A stretch of 32,391 nt of DNA, taken from NCBI GenBank assembly GCA_016927095.1, contig JAFGNI010000418.1, forward strand, positions 1-32,391. Reading direction: 5' to 3'. The notes under the pieces were generated by a model. It made no database searches and was not told the DNA's origin. It worked only from the letters and a program-made list of their open reading frames with translations. Positions 6,969 to 15,595 of this stretch are shown piece after piece. This DNA is from Anaerolineae bacterium. GTDB lineage: Bacteria; Chloroflexota; Anaerolineae; B4-G1; SLSP01. The position numbers were made by a program, and so were the translations under genes. Each line of letters starts with the position of its first letter. The first letter of the stretch is position 1.

Positions 6969-8774
6969 ATGGTCCATCGAGGAGGATTAGGGCGAGGTAT
7001 CCCTTGGCCTTGGACGCTCGCTGTCAGCGTGGCGGCAATCCTGTCGACTGCCTTGTTCCTGACAGGATGCAACCCGCCGATCTCAGAGGCTCTGGAGGAG
7101 CCGGTCGCCGCGTCGCCCCTCCCATCGCCTAGCCCGAGCCCGACCCCGACTGTGACGCCAGCCCCGACCATCACGCCGCTCCCACCGCCGACACTGCACC
7201 CCACCCCGCTGCCCACGATCGTCATCCCAATGTTGACGCGCACGGCGCCGATGACGCGGGTGGCGGGTACGTTGCCCGAGCTGTGGACGCTGCCGGAGCG
7301 CGTCGTGCCCGAGCCCTTTGGAGTCGAGATCCACTTCACCCGCGCGTCGCAGAATGAGCTGGACTACCTAGCAGCCGGCGGCTTCCGCTGGATAAGGATG
7401 GACATGTTCTGGCACACGATCGAGACGGACCTGGGCCGCTACACCTTTGCAGCGTACGACTCCCTGGTCGAGGAGATGAACCGGCGCGGGATTCGCATCG
7501 TCTTTATCCTAGACTATGGGAACCCGCTTTACGACCATGGCTATCCGCCGACGTCGCCCGGAGGCCAGGCGGCCTTTGCAAGCTTCGCTGCAATCGCCGC
7601 CAAGCGTTACCGTGACAAGGGCATCGTGTGGGAGATTTGGAACGAGCCCAACGTTGATCACTTCTGGGTGCCGGAGGCAAACGCGCAGGCGTACGGTGAA
7701 CTGGCGCTGCGCACCATCGCCGCCATCCGGTCCGCAGATCCGACAGCGCTTGTTGTGGCGCCGGCGACCTCGGGTTACGACTACCCATTCTGGCACGCCC
7801 TGGGCAAGATGGGCCTCTTCACGAAAGTGGACGCCGTGACAGTGCATTCCTATGGCGTGCGCACGCCCGAGGAGCTGACGGGCCCACTGCTGAAGCTGCG
7901 CGCCCTGGTCAACGGCTATAGCCCGGGCTGGAAGGTACCGGTCCTCTCCGGCGAGTGGGGCTTCTACAGCACCGAAGGCGGGTACACCGAGGGACAACAG
8001 GGGCAGTTGCTGGCCCGGCAGTGGTTGGTCAACCTGATGCACGACATCGACCTTAGCATCTGGTACGACTGGCGCGACGACGGTCTCGAGCCCGACAATC
8101 CCGAGCACAACTTCGGCACCGTTCACAACGATTACACGGTCAAGCCTGCCTATCGCGCCGCACAGACGATCGCCACCCATTTGGAGGGCTATCAATTCCT
8201 CCGGAGCGTGCCGCTGGAGCGCCCAGACGACTATCTCCTCCTCTTTGGAGACGGTGCGCGCACGGCCTTCGCGATGTGGACGACAGGCATCGAACACACA
8301 GTGATCCTGCCGGTCTCCGTCTATGAGGTCGCCGGGGTGAATATGGTGGGTGATCCGTACCCGATCGAGAGCGAGGGCGAAGGCCTAGCCGTCTCACTCA
8401 GCAGTTCTCCGCGATATCTGCTCTTTCGGGGGGATCAGGCACCGGCCTATCTGGGAGGATGGCGTCCGCTGGATACGATCAACTGCCTGACACGGGGGCC
8501 AGATGCGACGATCCCCGTCGTCATCTCGCCCTACGAAAGCATGCCGCTCTACGGTGAACTACAAGTGTGGGCTAGGGGCGCGCTCCGGGGGAGCGCGTCA
8601 GTGCGCGTAGAACCCCTGATGGAGGCGCGGGTGCGGGTGCCCGTGGATCTTGATGGCCTGACAGGGAACGTGCCCGCGGAGCTCAGGTTCGTGCTGCAGA
8701 ACCCGGCGATGGCAGATCTGCAAACGGCGGCCATTTGGCTGCAGATCACCGAGATGGCTGAGACAACACCGTAG
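6969..8774 (+). CDS. Lipoprotein with clan-A glycoside hydrolase-like (GH39/GH5-type) domain
   Basis: A 601-residue exported protein. The N-terminal signal ends in a lipobox LTGC (Cys34). A Pro/Ser/Thr linker follows (about 45-85, full of SPSP and TPxP), then a TIM-barrel from about 115. The barrel carries the clan-A signature WEIWNEPN with the presumed acid/base Glu226, and a second glutamate in LSGEWG (Glu329) at the end of the next conserved strand, the expected nucleophile. After about 440 there is a beta-rich tail. It therefore probably cleaves a beta-glycoside at the cell surface, but the substrate is not readable; such domains span GH5, GH39 and unclassified groups. The ATG at 6969 has no strong ribosome binding site, but the signal peptide fits only this start. 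It stands alone, convergent with the E3 gene 77 bases away. Confidence 0.88.
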   Translation: MVHRGGLGRGIPWPWTLAVSVAAILSTALFLTGCNPPISEALEEPVAASPLPSPSPSPTPTVTPAPTITPLPPPTLHPTPLPTIVIPMLTRTAPMTRVAGTLPELWTLPERVVPEPFGVEIHFTRASQNELDYLAAGGFRWIRMDMFWHTIETDLGRYTFAAYDSLVEEMNRRGIRIVFILDYGNPLYDHGYPPTSPGGQAAFASFAAIAAKRYRDKGIVWEIWNEPNVDHFWVPEANAQAYGELALRTIAAIRSADPTALVVAPATSGYDYPFWHALGKMGLFTKVDAVTVHSYGVRTPEELTGPLLKLRALVNGYSPGWKVPVLSGEWGFYSTEGGYTEGQQGQLLARQWLVNLMHDIDLSIWYDWRDDGLEPDNPEHNFGTVHNDYTVKPAYRAAQTIATHLEGYQFLRSVPLERPDDYLLLFGDGARTAFAMWTTGIEHTVILPVSVYEVAGVNMVGDPYPIESEGEGLAVSLSSSPRYLLFRGDQAPAYLGGWRPLDTINCLTRGPDATIPVVISPYESMPLYGELQVWARGALRGSASVRVEPLMEARVRVPVDLDGLTGNVPAELRFVLQNPAMADLQTAAIWLQITEMAETTP

Positions 8775-8851
8775 GTGATAGAAAGATGGGGCGCACCCGG
8801 CGATACACTTCATCGCTTGGCAGGTACACCCCTTCCAGATCGCAGAAGGAG

Positions 8852-10279
8852 CTAGCGCTTCTTCGCCGGGAGCAGGTGTGTCGCCGTACCCAGGAAGAGC
8901 TCGGCGGCTTCGCCCTCGGTCTCGGTGAGGGTTGGGTGGGCGTGAATGGTCAGTGCGACATCCTCCGCCACCGCCCCCATCTCGATGGCAAGCACACCTT
9001 CGGCAATCATCTCGCCGGCATCGCGCCCCACGATCCCAAACCCCAGGATGCGCCCCGACTCCGGATCCACGAGGACCTTCGTCAAGCCCTGGGGGGCATC
9101 CATGGTCAGTGCGCGACCAGATGCCGACCAGGGGAAGCGGGCCACTTCGACCTCACGCCCCTGCTTCTCGGCTTCCAGCTCCGTCAGGCCGGCCCAGGCC
9201 AGCGACGGATCGGTGTAAACCACAGCTGGGATAGCTGCCGCGTCGAAGGCTGCAGGCAGATCGGCGATCACCTCGGCGGCGATACGGCCCTCGTACATCG
9301 CCTTGTGCGCCAGCATCAAGCCGCCCACGACGTCGCCAATCGCGAAGATGCCGGGATCGGCAGTGCGCTGTTGTTCATCGACGACGATGAAGCTGCGGTC
9401 GTCGACCTCCACTTTGGTGTTCTCTAAGCCGATATCACCGGAGTTCGGGCGCCGGCCCACGGCCACGAGCACACGGTCGAAGCGCTGTGTCTTCGCCTCC
9501 AGATCACCCTCGAAGGTTACCTCGACATAATCCTCGTTCTCCGTCATGCTGGCAACTTTGGTCCCGGTGTAGATTGCCTCGAAGTCTTGCCGAATGCGTC
9601 GTACCAGCGGTCGAGCAAGATCTTCATCGGCCTGAGCAATCACCCGGTCAAGCATCTCGACGACGGTCACCCGGCTGCCCAGCGCCGCATAGACGGAGCC
9701 CAGCTCCAGCCCAACGTACCCCCCGCCCACCACCAGCAGGCGATCGGGCACATCAGCCAACTCCAAGGCCCCCGTCGAACTCATGATCCGCCCGCCAGGC
9801 TTGAACTCCGTGCCGGGCAGCGCAATAGGGAGGGATCCCGTCGCGATGATAGCGTGGTCAAACTTGACATGTGCCAGATCGGCCCCGGTGATCCGCAGCG
9901 TCTCAGAGTCCTCGAAGGCCGCCCGGCCGTGGACCACCTGCACGCTGCGCTGCTTCGCCAGTCGCATCAGGCCATCCGCCAGCTTGTCGACAACCTGGAT
10001 CTTGAAGTCCCGAACCTTTTCAAGATCTACCTCGGGGTCCGGGAATGTTAGGCCGATGTCGCCGGCGGCGCGCGCGTCGTGTAGCAGTTGGCTGACGTGC
10101 AGCAGTGTCTTAGAAGGTATGCAGCCGCTGTGGAGACAGACGCCCCCCAGACGCGGGGCGTCGTCCACCACCATCACATCAAAGCCCAGGTCCGCAGCTC
10201 GGAACGCGGCAGCGTAACCGCCGGGCCCGCCCCCGATTACGACGACTTCCACTTCCTGGGTCATCTCTCCCATAACCAT
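8852..10279 (-). CDS. lpdA: Dihydrolipoamide dehydrogenase (E3)
   Basis: FAD flavoprotein that reoxidises the dihydrolipoyl groups of E2 with NAD+, closing the 2-oxoacid dehydrogenase cycle. In the 475-residue product the FAD Rossmann motif GGGPGGYAAA is at 16-25 and the redox disulphide GGVCLHSGCIPSK has Cys48 and Cys53. A second nucleotide-binding motif VVGGGYVGLELGS follows at about 190, then the FAD-site AIGDV, and near the C-terminus the catalytic pair in HAHPTLTETEGE. The ATG at 10279 has AAGGAG 11 bases upstream; a second ATG at 10264 with GGGAGAG almost touching it is less likely. It is the last gene of the PDH run, 238 bases behind msrB, and that gap holds REP-like hairpins, so it may also have its own transcription. 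Confidence 0.97.
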   Translation of the reverse strand: MVMGEMTQEVEVVVIGGGPGGYAAAFRAADLGFDVMVVDDAPRLGGVCLHSGCIPSKTLLHVSQLLHDARAAGDIGLTFPDPEVDLEKVRDFKIQVVDKLADGLMRLAKQRSVQVVHGRAAFEDSETLRITGADLAHVKFDHAIIATGSLPIALPGTEFKPGGRIMSSTGALELADVPDRLLVVGGGYVGLELGSVYAALGSRVTVVEMLDRVIAQADEDLARPLVRRIRQDFEAIYTGTKVASMTENEDYVEVTFEGDLEAKTQRFDRVLVAVGRRPNSGDIGLENTKVEVDDRSFIVVDEQQRTADPGIFAIGDVVGGLMLAHKAMYEGRIAAEVIADLPAAFDAAAIPAVVYTDPSLAWAGLTELEAEKQGREVEVARFPWSASGRALTMDAPQGLTKVLVDPESGRILGFGIVGRDAGEMIAEGVLAIEMGAVAEDVALTIHAHPTLTETEGEAAELFLGTATHLLPAKKR

Positions 10280-10370
10280 ACTATGTGCTTCTCCTTCCTG
10301 CCTAGCTCGTCATCGTAATCCCAATCAGGGCAATAGCACCATCGAACCCGGCGTCTACGTTCCACGTCAA

Positions 10371-10502
10371 ACGTGCCGGTGGCACGTCTCTAGACCGCTG
10401 GTGTTCCACCGCCGTAGGGACGGCCCGGTGGGCCGCCTGGGTGCTGGGCTACCATGATAGACAACACCCGCTCTCCGCAGAGGACGTGCCACCGGCACGT
10501 CC
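10371..10502. repeat. Cluster of three short-loop hairpins (REP/MITE-like element)
   Basis: Three perfect hairpins share 3-base loops: ACGTGCC-GGT-GGCACGT (10371-10387), CGGCCC-GGT-GGGCCG (10421-10435) and GGACGTGCC-ACC-GGCACGTCC (10482-10502). The first and third are reverse complements of each other over 17 bases, so they bracket the middle hairpin as terminal inverted repeats of an element about 130 bp long. It lies between msrB and lpdA and ends 16 bases after the msrB stop. No coding capacity is evident. Confidence 0.65.
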
Positions 10503-10517
10503 CCGCACACGCGGTCC

Positions 10518-10922
10518 TCAGTCCTCTTGGCCCGGGTCGAAATCGAGCGAGATGGAATTGATGCAGTACCGCAGTCCGGTGGGCTGCGGTCCATCCTGGA
10601 AGACATGACCCAGATGTGACCCGCAGTTGCTGCAGACCACCTCGGTGCGCACCATAAAGAAACTGCGGTCGGTATGCGTCTCGACGTTGTCCTCGCCAAT
10701 CGGTGCGTAGAAGCTGGGCCATCCGCTGCCTGAATGGTACTTGGTCTCGGATGAGAAAAGCGGTTGACCACAAGCCTTACATCGGTAGATGCCGTCTGCA
10801 TCGAGATCATAGTACTCGCCGGTGAAAGCCCGCTCTGTGCCCTTCTCCCGGAGTACATGGTATTCCTGGTCGGAGAGCACCTCGCGCCACTCCACATCTG
10901 TCTTCTTCAGTTTCTCAGCCAT
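10518..10922 (-). CDS. msrB: Peptide-methionine (R)-S-oxide reductase
   Basis: Cytoplasmic repair enzyme reducing the R epimer of methionine sulfoxide in proteins, with thioredoxin as usual reductant. The 134-residue product has both zinc-binding CxxC pairs (Cys48/Cys51 and Cys97/Cys100), the conserved GSGWPSF stretch at 65-71, and the catalytic Cys120 in RYCINS. The length is normal for a stand-alone MsrB. The ATG at 10922 is preferred to one four codons upstream because GAGGTGG lies 3 bases before it. It sits 145 bases after the DUF2892 gene and on the same strand as msrA, so both epimers are covered by this operon. Confidence 0.97.
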   Translation of the reverse strand: MAEKLKKTDVEWREVLSDQEYHVLREKGTERAFTGEYYDLDADGIYRCKACGQPLFSSETKYHSGSGWPSFYAPIGEDNVETHTDRSFFMVRTEVVCSNCGSHLGHVFQDGPQPTGLRYCINSISLDFDPGQED

Positions 10923-11067
10923 AGTCCACCTCAATCCTTAGGAAAAGCTGTCTTTGCCAATTCAGCAAGGCGACCGTGTGTGATCCCCCAAGCCACGTGC
11001 CGCTCAGAGTGCGCAGGGCCGTCCTGCACAAACGCAGGAAGGCCCCACATAGACATCACATTCGAGA

Positions 11068-11268
11068 TCAGTCGCGCTTCGTGGAGAACCCAAAGGGTAT
11101 GTAGAGCGGGCACGTTCCCACCAAGCTGGTGACCAAGAAGATCAACGCGACGATCCCCAGGATGATGGCCACCGTCCCACTAATGGCCCCCGTGAAATAG
11201 AGTACCGCTACCAGAACCGCCAAGATCAGCCGCACAGCGCGGTCTAGTGTCCCCATGTTCTTAGTCAT
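11068..11268 (-). CDS. Small DUF2892 (YgaP transmembrane-like) membrane protein
   Basis: A 66-residue inner-membrane protein starting MTKNMGTLDR, with two hydrophobic helices (about 11-28 and 31-50) and the family tail GTCPLYIPFGFST. DUF2892 is the membrane portion found fused to rhodanese in YgaP or, as here, alone. Its one cysteine is in the conserved position. GGGAGGA lies 5 bases before the ATG at 11268; an upstream in-frame start at 11286 is less well placed. It sits between msrA (28-base gap) and msrB, which suggests a redox or sulfur-related role, but the biochemical function is not established. Confidence 0.85.
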   Translation of the reverse strand: MTKNMGTLDRAVRLILAVLVAVLYFTGAISGTVAIILGIVALIFLVTSLVGTCPLYIPFGFSTKRD

Positions 11269-11296
11269 CACATTCCTCCCTTTCATACAATGCTAG

Positions 11297-11851
11297 CTAG
11301 TAGTCAGTCTTCACCATCGTGGTGAAATGCTTCTGGAACTTCGCGACCTTGGGTGCCACGACAGCCCGGCAATAGGCACGCGATGGATGTTTCTCGAAGT
11401 ACTCCTGATGGTAATCCTCAGCGGGATAGAACGCAGAGAGCGCCGTGATCTCGGTCACGATAGGCCTGCTATAAGTACCGTTCTCGGCGAGTTCTGCAAT
11501 CTTGGTCTCGGCAGCCGCCCGCTGTGCCTCGTTGTGGTAGAAGACCGCGGAGCGGTACTGCGTGCCGACATCCGCGCCCTGCCGGTTCAGCGTCGTGGGA
11601 TCATGGATGGTGAAGAAGATGTCCAGGATCTCTGCCAATGAGACCTCCGAGGGATCAAAGGCCACCTGGACTACCTCGGCATGGCCGGTGCGACCGGTAC
11701 AGACCTCTTCGTAAGAGGGATCGGGCACGGTGCCACCTGCGTAACCCGACACGACGTCGGTGACGCCATGGACCCGATCATAGACGGCCTCCAGACACCA
11801 GAAACAGCCCCCGCCAAGGGTTACGGTCTCTCTCGATTGACTCGTGTTCAT
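11297..11851 (-). CDS. msrA: Peptide-methionine (S)-S-oxide reductase
   Basis: Cytoplasmic enzyme reducing the S epimer of methionine sulfoxide in proteins and free methionine sulfoxide. The 184-residue product has the catalytic GCFWC motif (Cys16 as nucleophile) close to the N-terminus, followed by the family sequences SGYAGG, GHAEVVQV and FFTIHDPT, and later the YHQEYF stretch. Its length is typical for a single-domain MsrA, with no fused MsrB. AAGGAGAG precedes the ATG at 11851 at good spacing, and the gene starts 15 bases after the E2 stop, so it is very probably on the PDH transcript. Confidence 0.97.
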   Translation of the reverse strand: MNTSQSRETVTLGGGCFWCLEAVYDRVHGVTDVVSGYAGGTVPDPSYEEVCTGRTGHAEVVQVAFDPSEVSLAEILDIFFTIHDPTTLNRQGADVGTQYRSAVFYHNEAQRAAAETKIAELAENGTYSRPIVTEITALSAFYPAEDYHQEYFEKHPSRAYCRAVVAPKVAKFQKHFTTMVKTDY

Positions 11852-11866
11852 CGTTATCTACTCTCC

Positions 11867-13219
11867 TTAGAACCCCAGCAGCAGGCGCTCGGGGTTCTCC
11901 AGCAACTCAATGATGCGGTTCAAGAACCGCTGCGCCTCAGCGCCGTCGTTCACACGGTGATCGAACGAGAGCACGATAGGCAACATCAACCTTGGGACGA
12001 ACTCATAACGGTCACCCCAAGCTCTGGGCGCCTCACCTTCCTCGAACTTGACTTCCTTCGCCACCGGCTGCACGCTGGCGCGAGCAAGGCCCAAGATGGC
12101 GGCCTCAGGGTAGTTGATGATCGGCGCGAAGCCTGTGCCGCCGATCGCGCCCACATTGGTGATCGTCATCGTGCTGCCCTGGAGATCCTCCAACGTCGCA
12201 TGCCCTTCGCGCGTGCGTGTCGCCAACGACCGTAGTTCGACAGCCAGTTCGAAGATGCTCTTCTTGTCCGCGTCCCGGATGGACGGGACCAGGAGACCAC
12301 GCTCCGAATCGACCGCAATGCCGATATTGTAGTACTTCTTCAGCACGATCTCCTCGGACTCCATGTCCAGGCTGGCGTTGAACTTCGGGAACTCCTTGAG
12401 GGCCTGGGTCAGCGCCTTGATCACAAAGACGGTCAGCGTCAGTGCCCCACCCTGCTCCTTGACCTCATCCTTGTACCGCTCCCGCAGCTTCTCCAGCTCC
12501 GTGATGTCAACCAGATCCTGCGTGGTGACGTGTGGGACCTGCGACCACGATAGCGCCATCTGCTTGGCGGTGGCACGGCGCACGGATCGGAGCGGTACGC
12601 GTTCCACCTCGCCCACCCTGTCGTATTCGGGCAGCGGTGGGACCTCGACGGTCTGCGGGCTCACACCGGTCAGCTTCCGTTCGCGGCGCTCTTCCTCGAC
12701 AACAGCCTCTTCCTCGACCTCGCGGCCCTCAGAATGGGCTCGGACATCCTCCTTGGTAACGCGCCCGCCCGGACCGGTAGGTGTCACTTCGTGGAGATCA
12801 ACACCCAGTTCGCGGGCCAGCCTACGGGTCGAAGGCGCAGCGGGCACCGGGCCCTCGCGATGGGGCTCCGCCGTAGGCTCACCACGCTTGCGGCGCTCGA
12901 CCCTCTCCTTTTGCTTCTCCTCAGGAGCCTTCTCAGGCGCTGCCTCTTCGGCTTTCGGCTTCTCTTTGGGCACATTGTCCCCCGTGCCCCCAAAGACCAT
13001 CATGATGTCACCCACGTGAACGACATCGCCGCTCTCGACCTTGACATCTGTCACAACGTCGCTGTAGGGAGAAGGGATCTCAACGGCAGCCTTGTCCGTC
13101 TCGACCTCCAGGATGATGTCATCCTCTTTCACTTGCTGGCCAGGTGATACCTTGACGGCCAATACCTCACCCTCGTGGATGCCCTCACCCAGATCCGGCA
13201 ACTTGAATTCCTTAGCCAT
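11867..13219 (-). CDS. pdhC: Dihydrolipoamide acyltransferase (E2) of pyruvate/2-oxoacid dehydrogenase
   Basis: Core of the complex: it accepts the acyl group on a swinging lipoyl arm and passes it to CoA. The 450-residue product has one lipoyl domain (about 1-78) with the modified Lys43 in ETDKAA, then a charged flexible linker rich in Glu, Lys and Pro. The peripheral subunit-binding domain (about 128-165) contains STRRLARELGVDL and GPGGRVTKEDV. The catalytic domain runs from about 215 and ends with the active-site HRVNDG. The single lipoyl domain resembles the Bacillus type. It starts 11 bases after E1 beta. Acetyl- versus branched-chain acyltransferase specificity cannot be settled by eye. 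Confidence 0.95.
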   Translation of the reverse strand: MAKEFKLPDLGEGIHEGEVLAVKVSPGQQVKEDDIILEVETDKAAVEIPSPYSDVVTDVKVESGDVVHVGDIMMVFGGTGDNVPKEKPKAEEAAPEKAPEEKQKERVERRKRGEPTAEPHREGPVPAAPSTRRLARELGVDLHEVTPTGPGGRVTKEDVRAHSEGREVEEEAVVEEERRERKLTGVSPQTVEVPPLPEYDRVGEVERVPLRSVRRATAKQMALSWSQVPHVTTQDLVDITELEKLRERYKDEVKEQGGALTLTVFVIKALTQALKEFPKFNASLDMESEEIVLKKYYNIGIAVDSERGLLVPSIRDADKKSIFELAVELRSLATRTREGHATLEDLQGSTMTITNVGAIGGTGFAPIINYPEAAILGLARASVQPVAKEVKFEEGEAPRAWGDRYEFVPRLMLPIVLSFDHRVNDGAEAQRFLNRIIELLENPERLLLGF

Positions 13220-13230
13220 GCACGTCCTCC

Positions 13231-14211
13231 CTACACACTCAGTGTCTCACGCGCCGCGCGCAGGACACGATCCACGTCGGGTAGATAGGCCTGCTCCCGA
13301 GCAAACAGCGGCACAATCACGTCAAACCCGGTGACGCGCTTGATCGGCGCCTCTAGGTACCAGAAGGACTTCTCATTGACGCGGGCTACGATCTCGGCAC
13401 CGGGGCCGAAGCTCCGGTGTGCCTCATGGACCACGACCATGCGTCCTGTCTTCTTCAGCGACTCGGTGAACAGACTGTCGTCAAGCGGCGAGATGGTCAA
13501 TAGGTCGATAACCTCAGCCTGGACGCCGTCTTCTTTCTCAAGCTTCTCAGCCGCCTCCAGCGTCGGTCGCATCATTGCGCCCCACGACACCATCGTCAGG
13601 TCGCGGCCCTCACGGGCTATCACCGACTTGCCAATCTCCATGACCTCTTCCTCCTCCGGCACTTCCTCGCGGAAGGCGCGGTAGATCGACTTGGGCTCGA
13701 AGAAGATCACAGGATCTGGATCGCGAATCGCCGCTACTAGTAGTGCCCGGGCATTGCGCGGACCCGACGGGATCACCATCTTGAGGCCTGGCGTGTGTGC
13801 GAAGTAGGTCTCCCGGCTCTCCGAATGGTGCTCTAACGCCCTTACGCCTGCTGCGTAAGGTGCCCGGATCACCATCGGGACGTTGAACCGCCCGTGAGAG
13901 CGCCACCGCATCCGCGCGGCGTGCTGCTCGATGTGGTGGAAAGCCTGGTAGATGAAACCCGAGAACTGAATTTCCGCGACCGGCCTCAGTCCGTAGACCG
14001 CCATCCCGATCGCCATACCCACGATACCCGCCTCACCCAGCGGCGTATCCAGCGAGCGATTCTCCCCGTACTTCTCAATTAAACCATCGGTCACGCGGAA
14101 GACACCGCCGTCCACGCCTACATCCTCACCAAGGACGATGACGCTGTCGTCTTTCTCCATCTCCTGCGTCAAAGCCAGGTTTAGCGCCTGGACCATCGTC
14201 ATTCTAGCCAT
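13231..14211 (-). CDS. pdhB: 2-oxoacid (pyruvate) dehydrogenase E1 component, beta subunit
   Basis: Beta subunit of the thiamine-diphosphate E1 heterotetramer that decarboxylates the 2-oxoacid and acylates lipoyl-E2. The 326-residue product shows the transketolase-like pyrimidine domain with LGEDVG, the TPLGEAGIVG stretch carrying the conserved TPP-activating glutamate, IRAPYAAG...EHHSES, and PDPVIFFEPKSIYR, followed by the transketolase C-terminal domain. The ATG at 14211 lies 2 bases after the E1 alpha stop, so the two subunits are translated in step. The length is normal. Pyruvate is the likely substrate; a branched-chain 2-oxoacid complex is the alternative. Confidence 0.95.
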   Translation of the reverse strand: MARMTMVQALNLALTQEMEKDDSVIVLGEDVGVDGGVFRVTDGLIEKYGENRSLDTPLGEAGIVGMAIGMAVYGLRPVAEIQFSGFIYQAFHHIEQHAARMRWRSHGRFNVPMVIRAPYAAGVRALEHHSESRETYFAHTPGLKMVIPSGPRNARALLVAAIRDPDPVIFFEPKSIYRAFREEVPEEEEVMEIGKSVIAREGRDLTMVSWGAMMRPTLEAAEKLEKEDGVQAEVIDLLTISPLDDSLFTESLKKTGRMVVVHEAHRSFGPGAEIVARVNEKSFWYLEAPIKRVTGFDVIVPLFAREQAYLPDVDRVLRAARETLSV

Positions 14212-14213
14212 GG

Positions 14214-15305
14214 TTACGCCTCCTTGGCCTCAAGCTCTTCAGCCAGTTCCTGCGTCTGCTCGAGGAGGTAATCATGGGCCCCAGCATACATGTGCTCAAA
14301 CATCACGAGCGCATCGACGGGCTCGCTCATGATCTCTTCTGCCCGCTCCACCGCGGTCCGAATCTCTTGGTCGATCTCTTCCTCCAGTTCCGCAATCCTG
14401 TCATCATCCAGTAGTCCTTTGCGCTTCAGGTAGATCTGGAAGCGGGTGATCGGATCACGGGTCTCCCAGTCCTCAACCTCCTCGTCCTGGCGATAGCGCT
14501 TGGGATCATCCGCGGTTGTGTGGACCGAGAGCCTGTAGGTGACCGCCTCAATCAATGTCGGGCCCTCGCCCGCCCGCGCCTGGTCAACAGCCTCTTTGGC
14601 GGCGACATACATCGCCAGGACATCGTTGCCGTCGACCTGGATGCCGGGAATGCCGGCAGCGATTGCCTTCTGCGCCAGCGTCTCGGACACCGTCTGCCTA
14701 GAGCGCGGCATCGAAATCGCCCATTGGTTGTTTTGACAGATGAAGACCGTCGGCGCCTTGTAGACACCGGCGAAGTTCAGAGCCTCGTGGAAGTCGCCCT
14801 GGGAGGTAGCACCATCGCCGAAGAACACCATAGCTACATTATCGGTTCCCCGATACTTCGCCGCCCACCCGAGTCCGACCGCGTGCAATGCCTGCGAGCC
14901 GACGGGGATAGATGTTGGGAGGTTGTTGATCCCCTCGGGAATGTAGCCCCCCTCGTTGTACCCACCGTAATAGAGGAGAACGTCCTCCATAGAGCGCCCG
15001 CGCATCAACTCACCCGCGGTCTCACGGAAGGCGACGACCATCCAATCGGAATCGCGCAAGGCTGCCGTAGCGCCTACATTCGCGGCTTCTTGTCCCTTGA
15101 TCGGCGCGAAGGTGCCGATCCGCCCCTGCCGCTGCAGCCTGAGCATACGCTCATCAAAGCGCCGCCCCAACAGCATCCACTTGTGGAGATTGAGTAGGAA
15201 CTCATCCTCAAGTTCAGGCTCCAGGTCCTCATCGACGTTGCCGTCCTTGTCCAAGATGGAGAGATGCGCCACCTCGTAAGGTAAGTCTATGACTTCTCTA
15301 GCCAT
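14214..15305 (-). CDS. pdhA: 2-oxoacid (pyruvate) dehydrogenase E1 component, alpha subunit
   Basis: Alpha subunit of E1, binding the diphosphate of thiamine diphosphate. The 363-residue product contains the TPP motif starting GDGATSQGDF (Gly163-Asp164-Gly165) and ending about 28 residues later in QNNQ. GRIGTFAPIKGQEAA lies near residue 61, as in Bacillus-type PdhA. The phosphorylation-loop region reads RLSVHTTADDPKRYR. The ATG at 15305 is preceded by AAAGGA. It is the first gene of the operon, with a leader of roughly 145 bases from the promoter at 15459-15487. Confidence 0.95.
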   Translation of the reverse strand: MAREVIDLPYEVAHLSILDKDGNVDEDLEPELEDEFLLNLHKWMLLGRRFDERMLRLQRQGRIGTFAPIKGQEAANVGATAALRDSDWMVVAFRETAGELMRGRSMEDVLLYYGGYNEGGYIPEGINNLPTSIPVGSQALHAVGLGWAAKYRGTDNVAMVFFGDGATSQGDFHEALNFAGVYKAPTVFICQNNQWAISMPRSRQTVSETLAQKAIAAGIPGIQVDGNDVLAMYVAAKEAVDQARAGEGPTLIEAVTYRLSVHTTADDPKRYRQDEEVEDWETRDPITRFQIYLKRKGLLDDDRIAELEEEIDQEIRTAVERAEEIMSEPVDALVMFEHMYAGAHDYLLEQTQELAEELEAKEA

Positions 15306-15458
15306 GGCTTACGTCCTTTCTCGTAGCGTGCTCAATGCCCAACATCCAGACTGACTTACACAAACAAGCTGCCCTAGGCCTGATCGGTCGACGGCAGCTC
15401 AAAGTTGGTCCGTATGGAATCCAATTCCTGTATAGGATTTGTTCACTTTTCTAGTATT

Positions 15459-15487
15459 ATTATAGATTGCTATCATCTAAAAGTCAA
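15459..15487 (-). promoter_or_regulatory. Promoter of the PDH operon
   Basis: On the minus strand the -35 TTGACT (15482-15487) and a perfect -10 TATAAT (15459-15464) are 17 bases apart, close to the sigma-70 consensus and set in an AT-rich island. The predicted start near 15452 leaves about 145 bases of leader before the E1 alpha ATG. The word ATCATCTAA in its spacer (15472-15480) recurs inside the divergent promoter at 15552-15560. Confidence 0.85.
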
Positions 15488-15518
15488 TGGGTTTTTCATA
15501 TGAGTTTCATAAGAATCC

Positions 15519-15528
15519 GGGGGGGGGG
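15519..15528. repeat. Ten-base G homopolymer
   Basis: A run of ten G (plus strand) lies between the divergent PDH and FtsX-permease promoters, about 8 bases upstream of the plus-strand -35. Such tracts slip easily during replication and could alter promoter strength, but they are also prone to sequencing error. Confidence 0.7.
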
Positions 15529-15535
15529 CCAGGTG

Positions 15536-15563
15536 TTGACAACGGACCTAAATCATCTAATAT
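15536..15563 (+). promoter_or_regulatory. Promoter of the FtsX-type permease gene
   Basis: A perfect -35 TTGACA (15536-15541), a 16-base spacer and a -10 TAATAT (15558-15563). The predicted start near 15570 gives a leader of about 120 bases that contains two hairpins. It lies back to back with the PDH promoter. Confidence 0.75.
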
Positions 15564-15595
15564 TGAGACTGGAAGGGTCGGTGGATCGTAATTGG

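Noticed and set aside
8775..8851. Terminator between the convergent glycoside hydrolase and lpdA genes
   Set aside because: No stem of useful length or T-tract is visible in these 77 bases.
10280..10517. Possible rho-independent terminator separating msrB from lpdA
   Set aside because: The hairpins are perfect, but none is followed by a T-tract on the minus strand. A repeat element explains them better.
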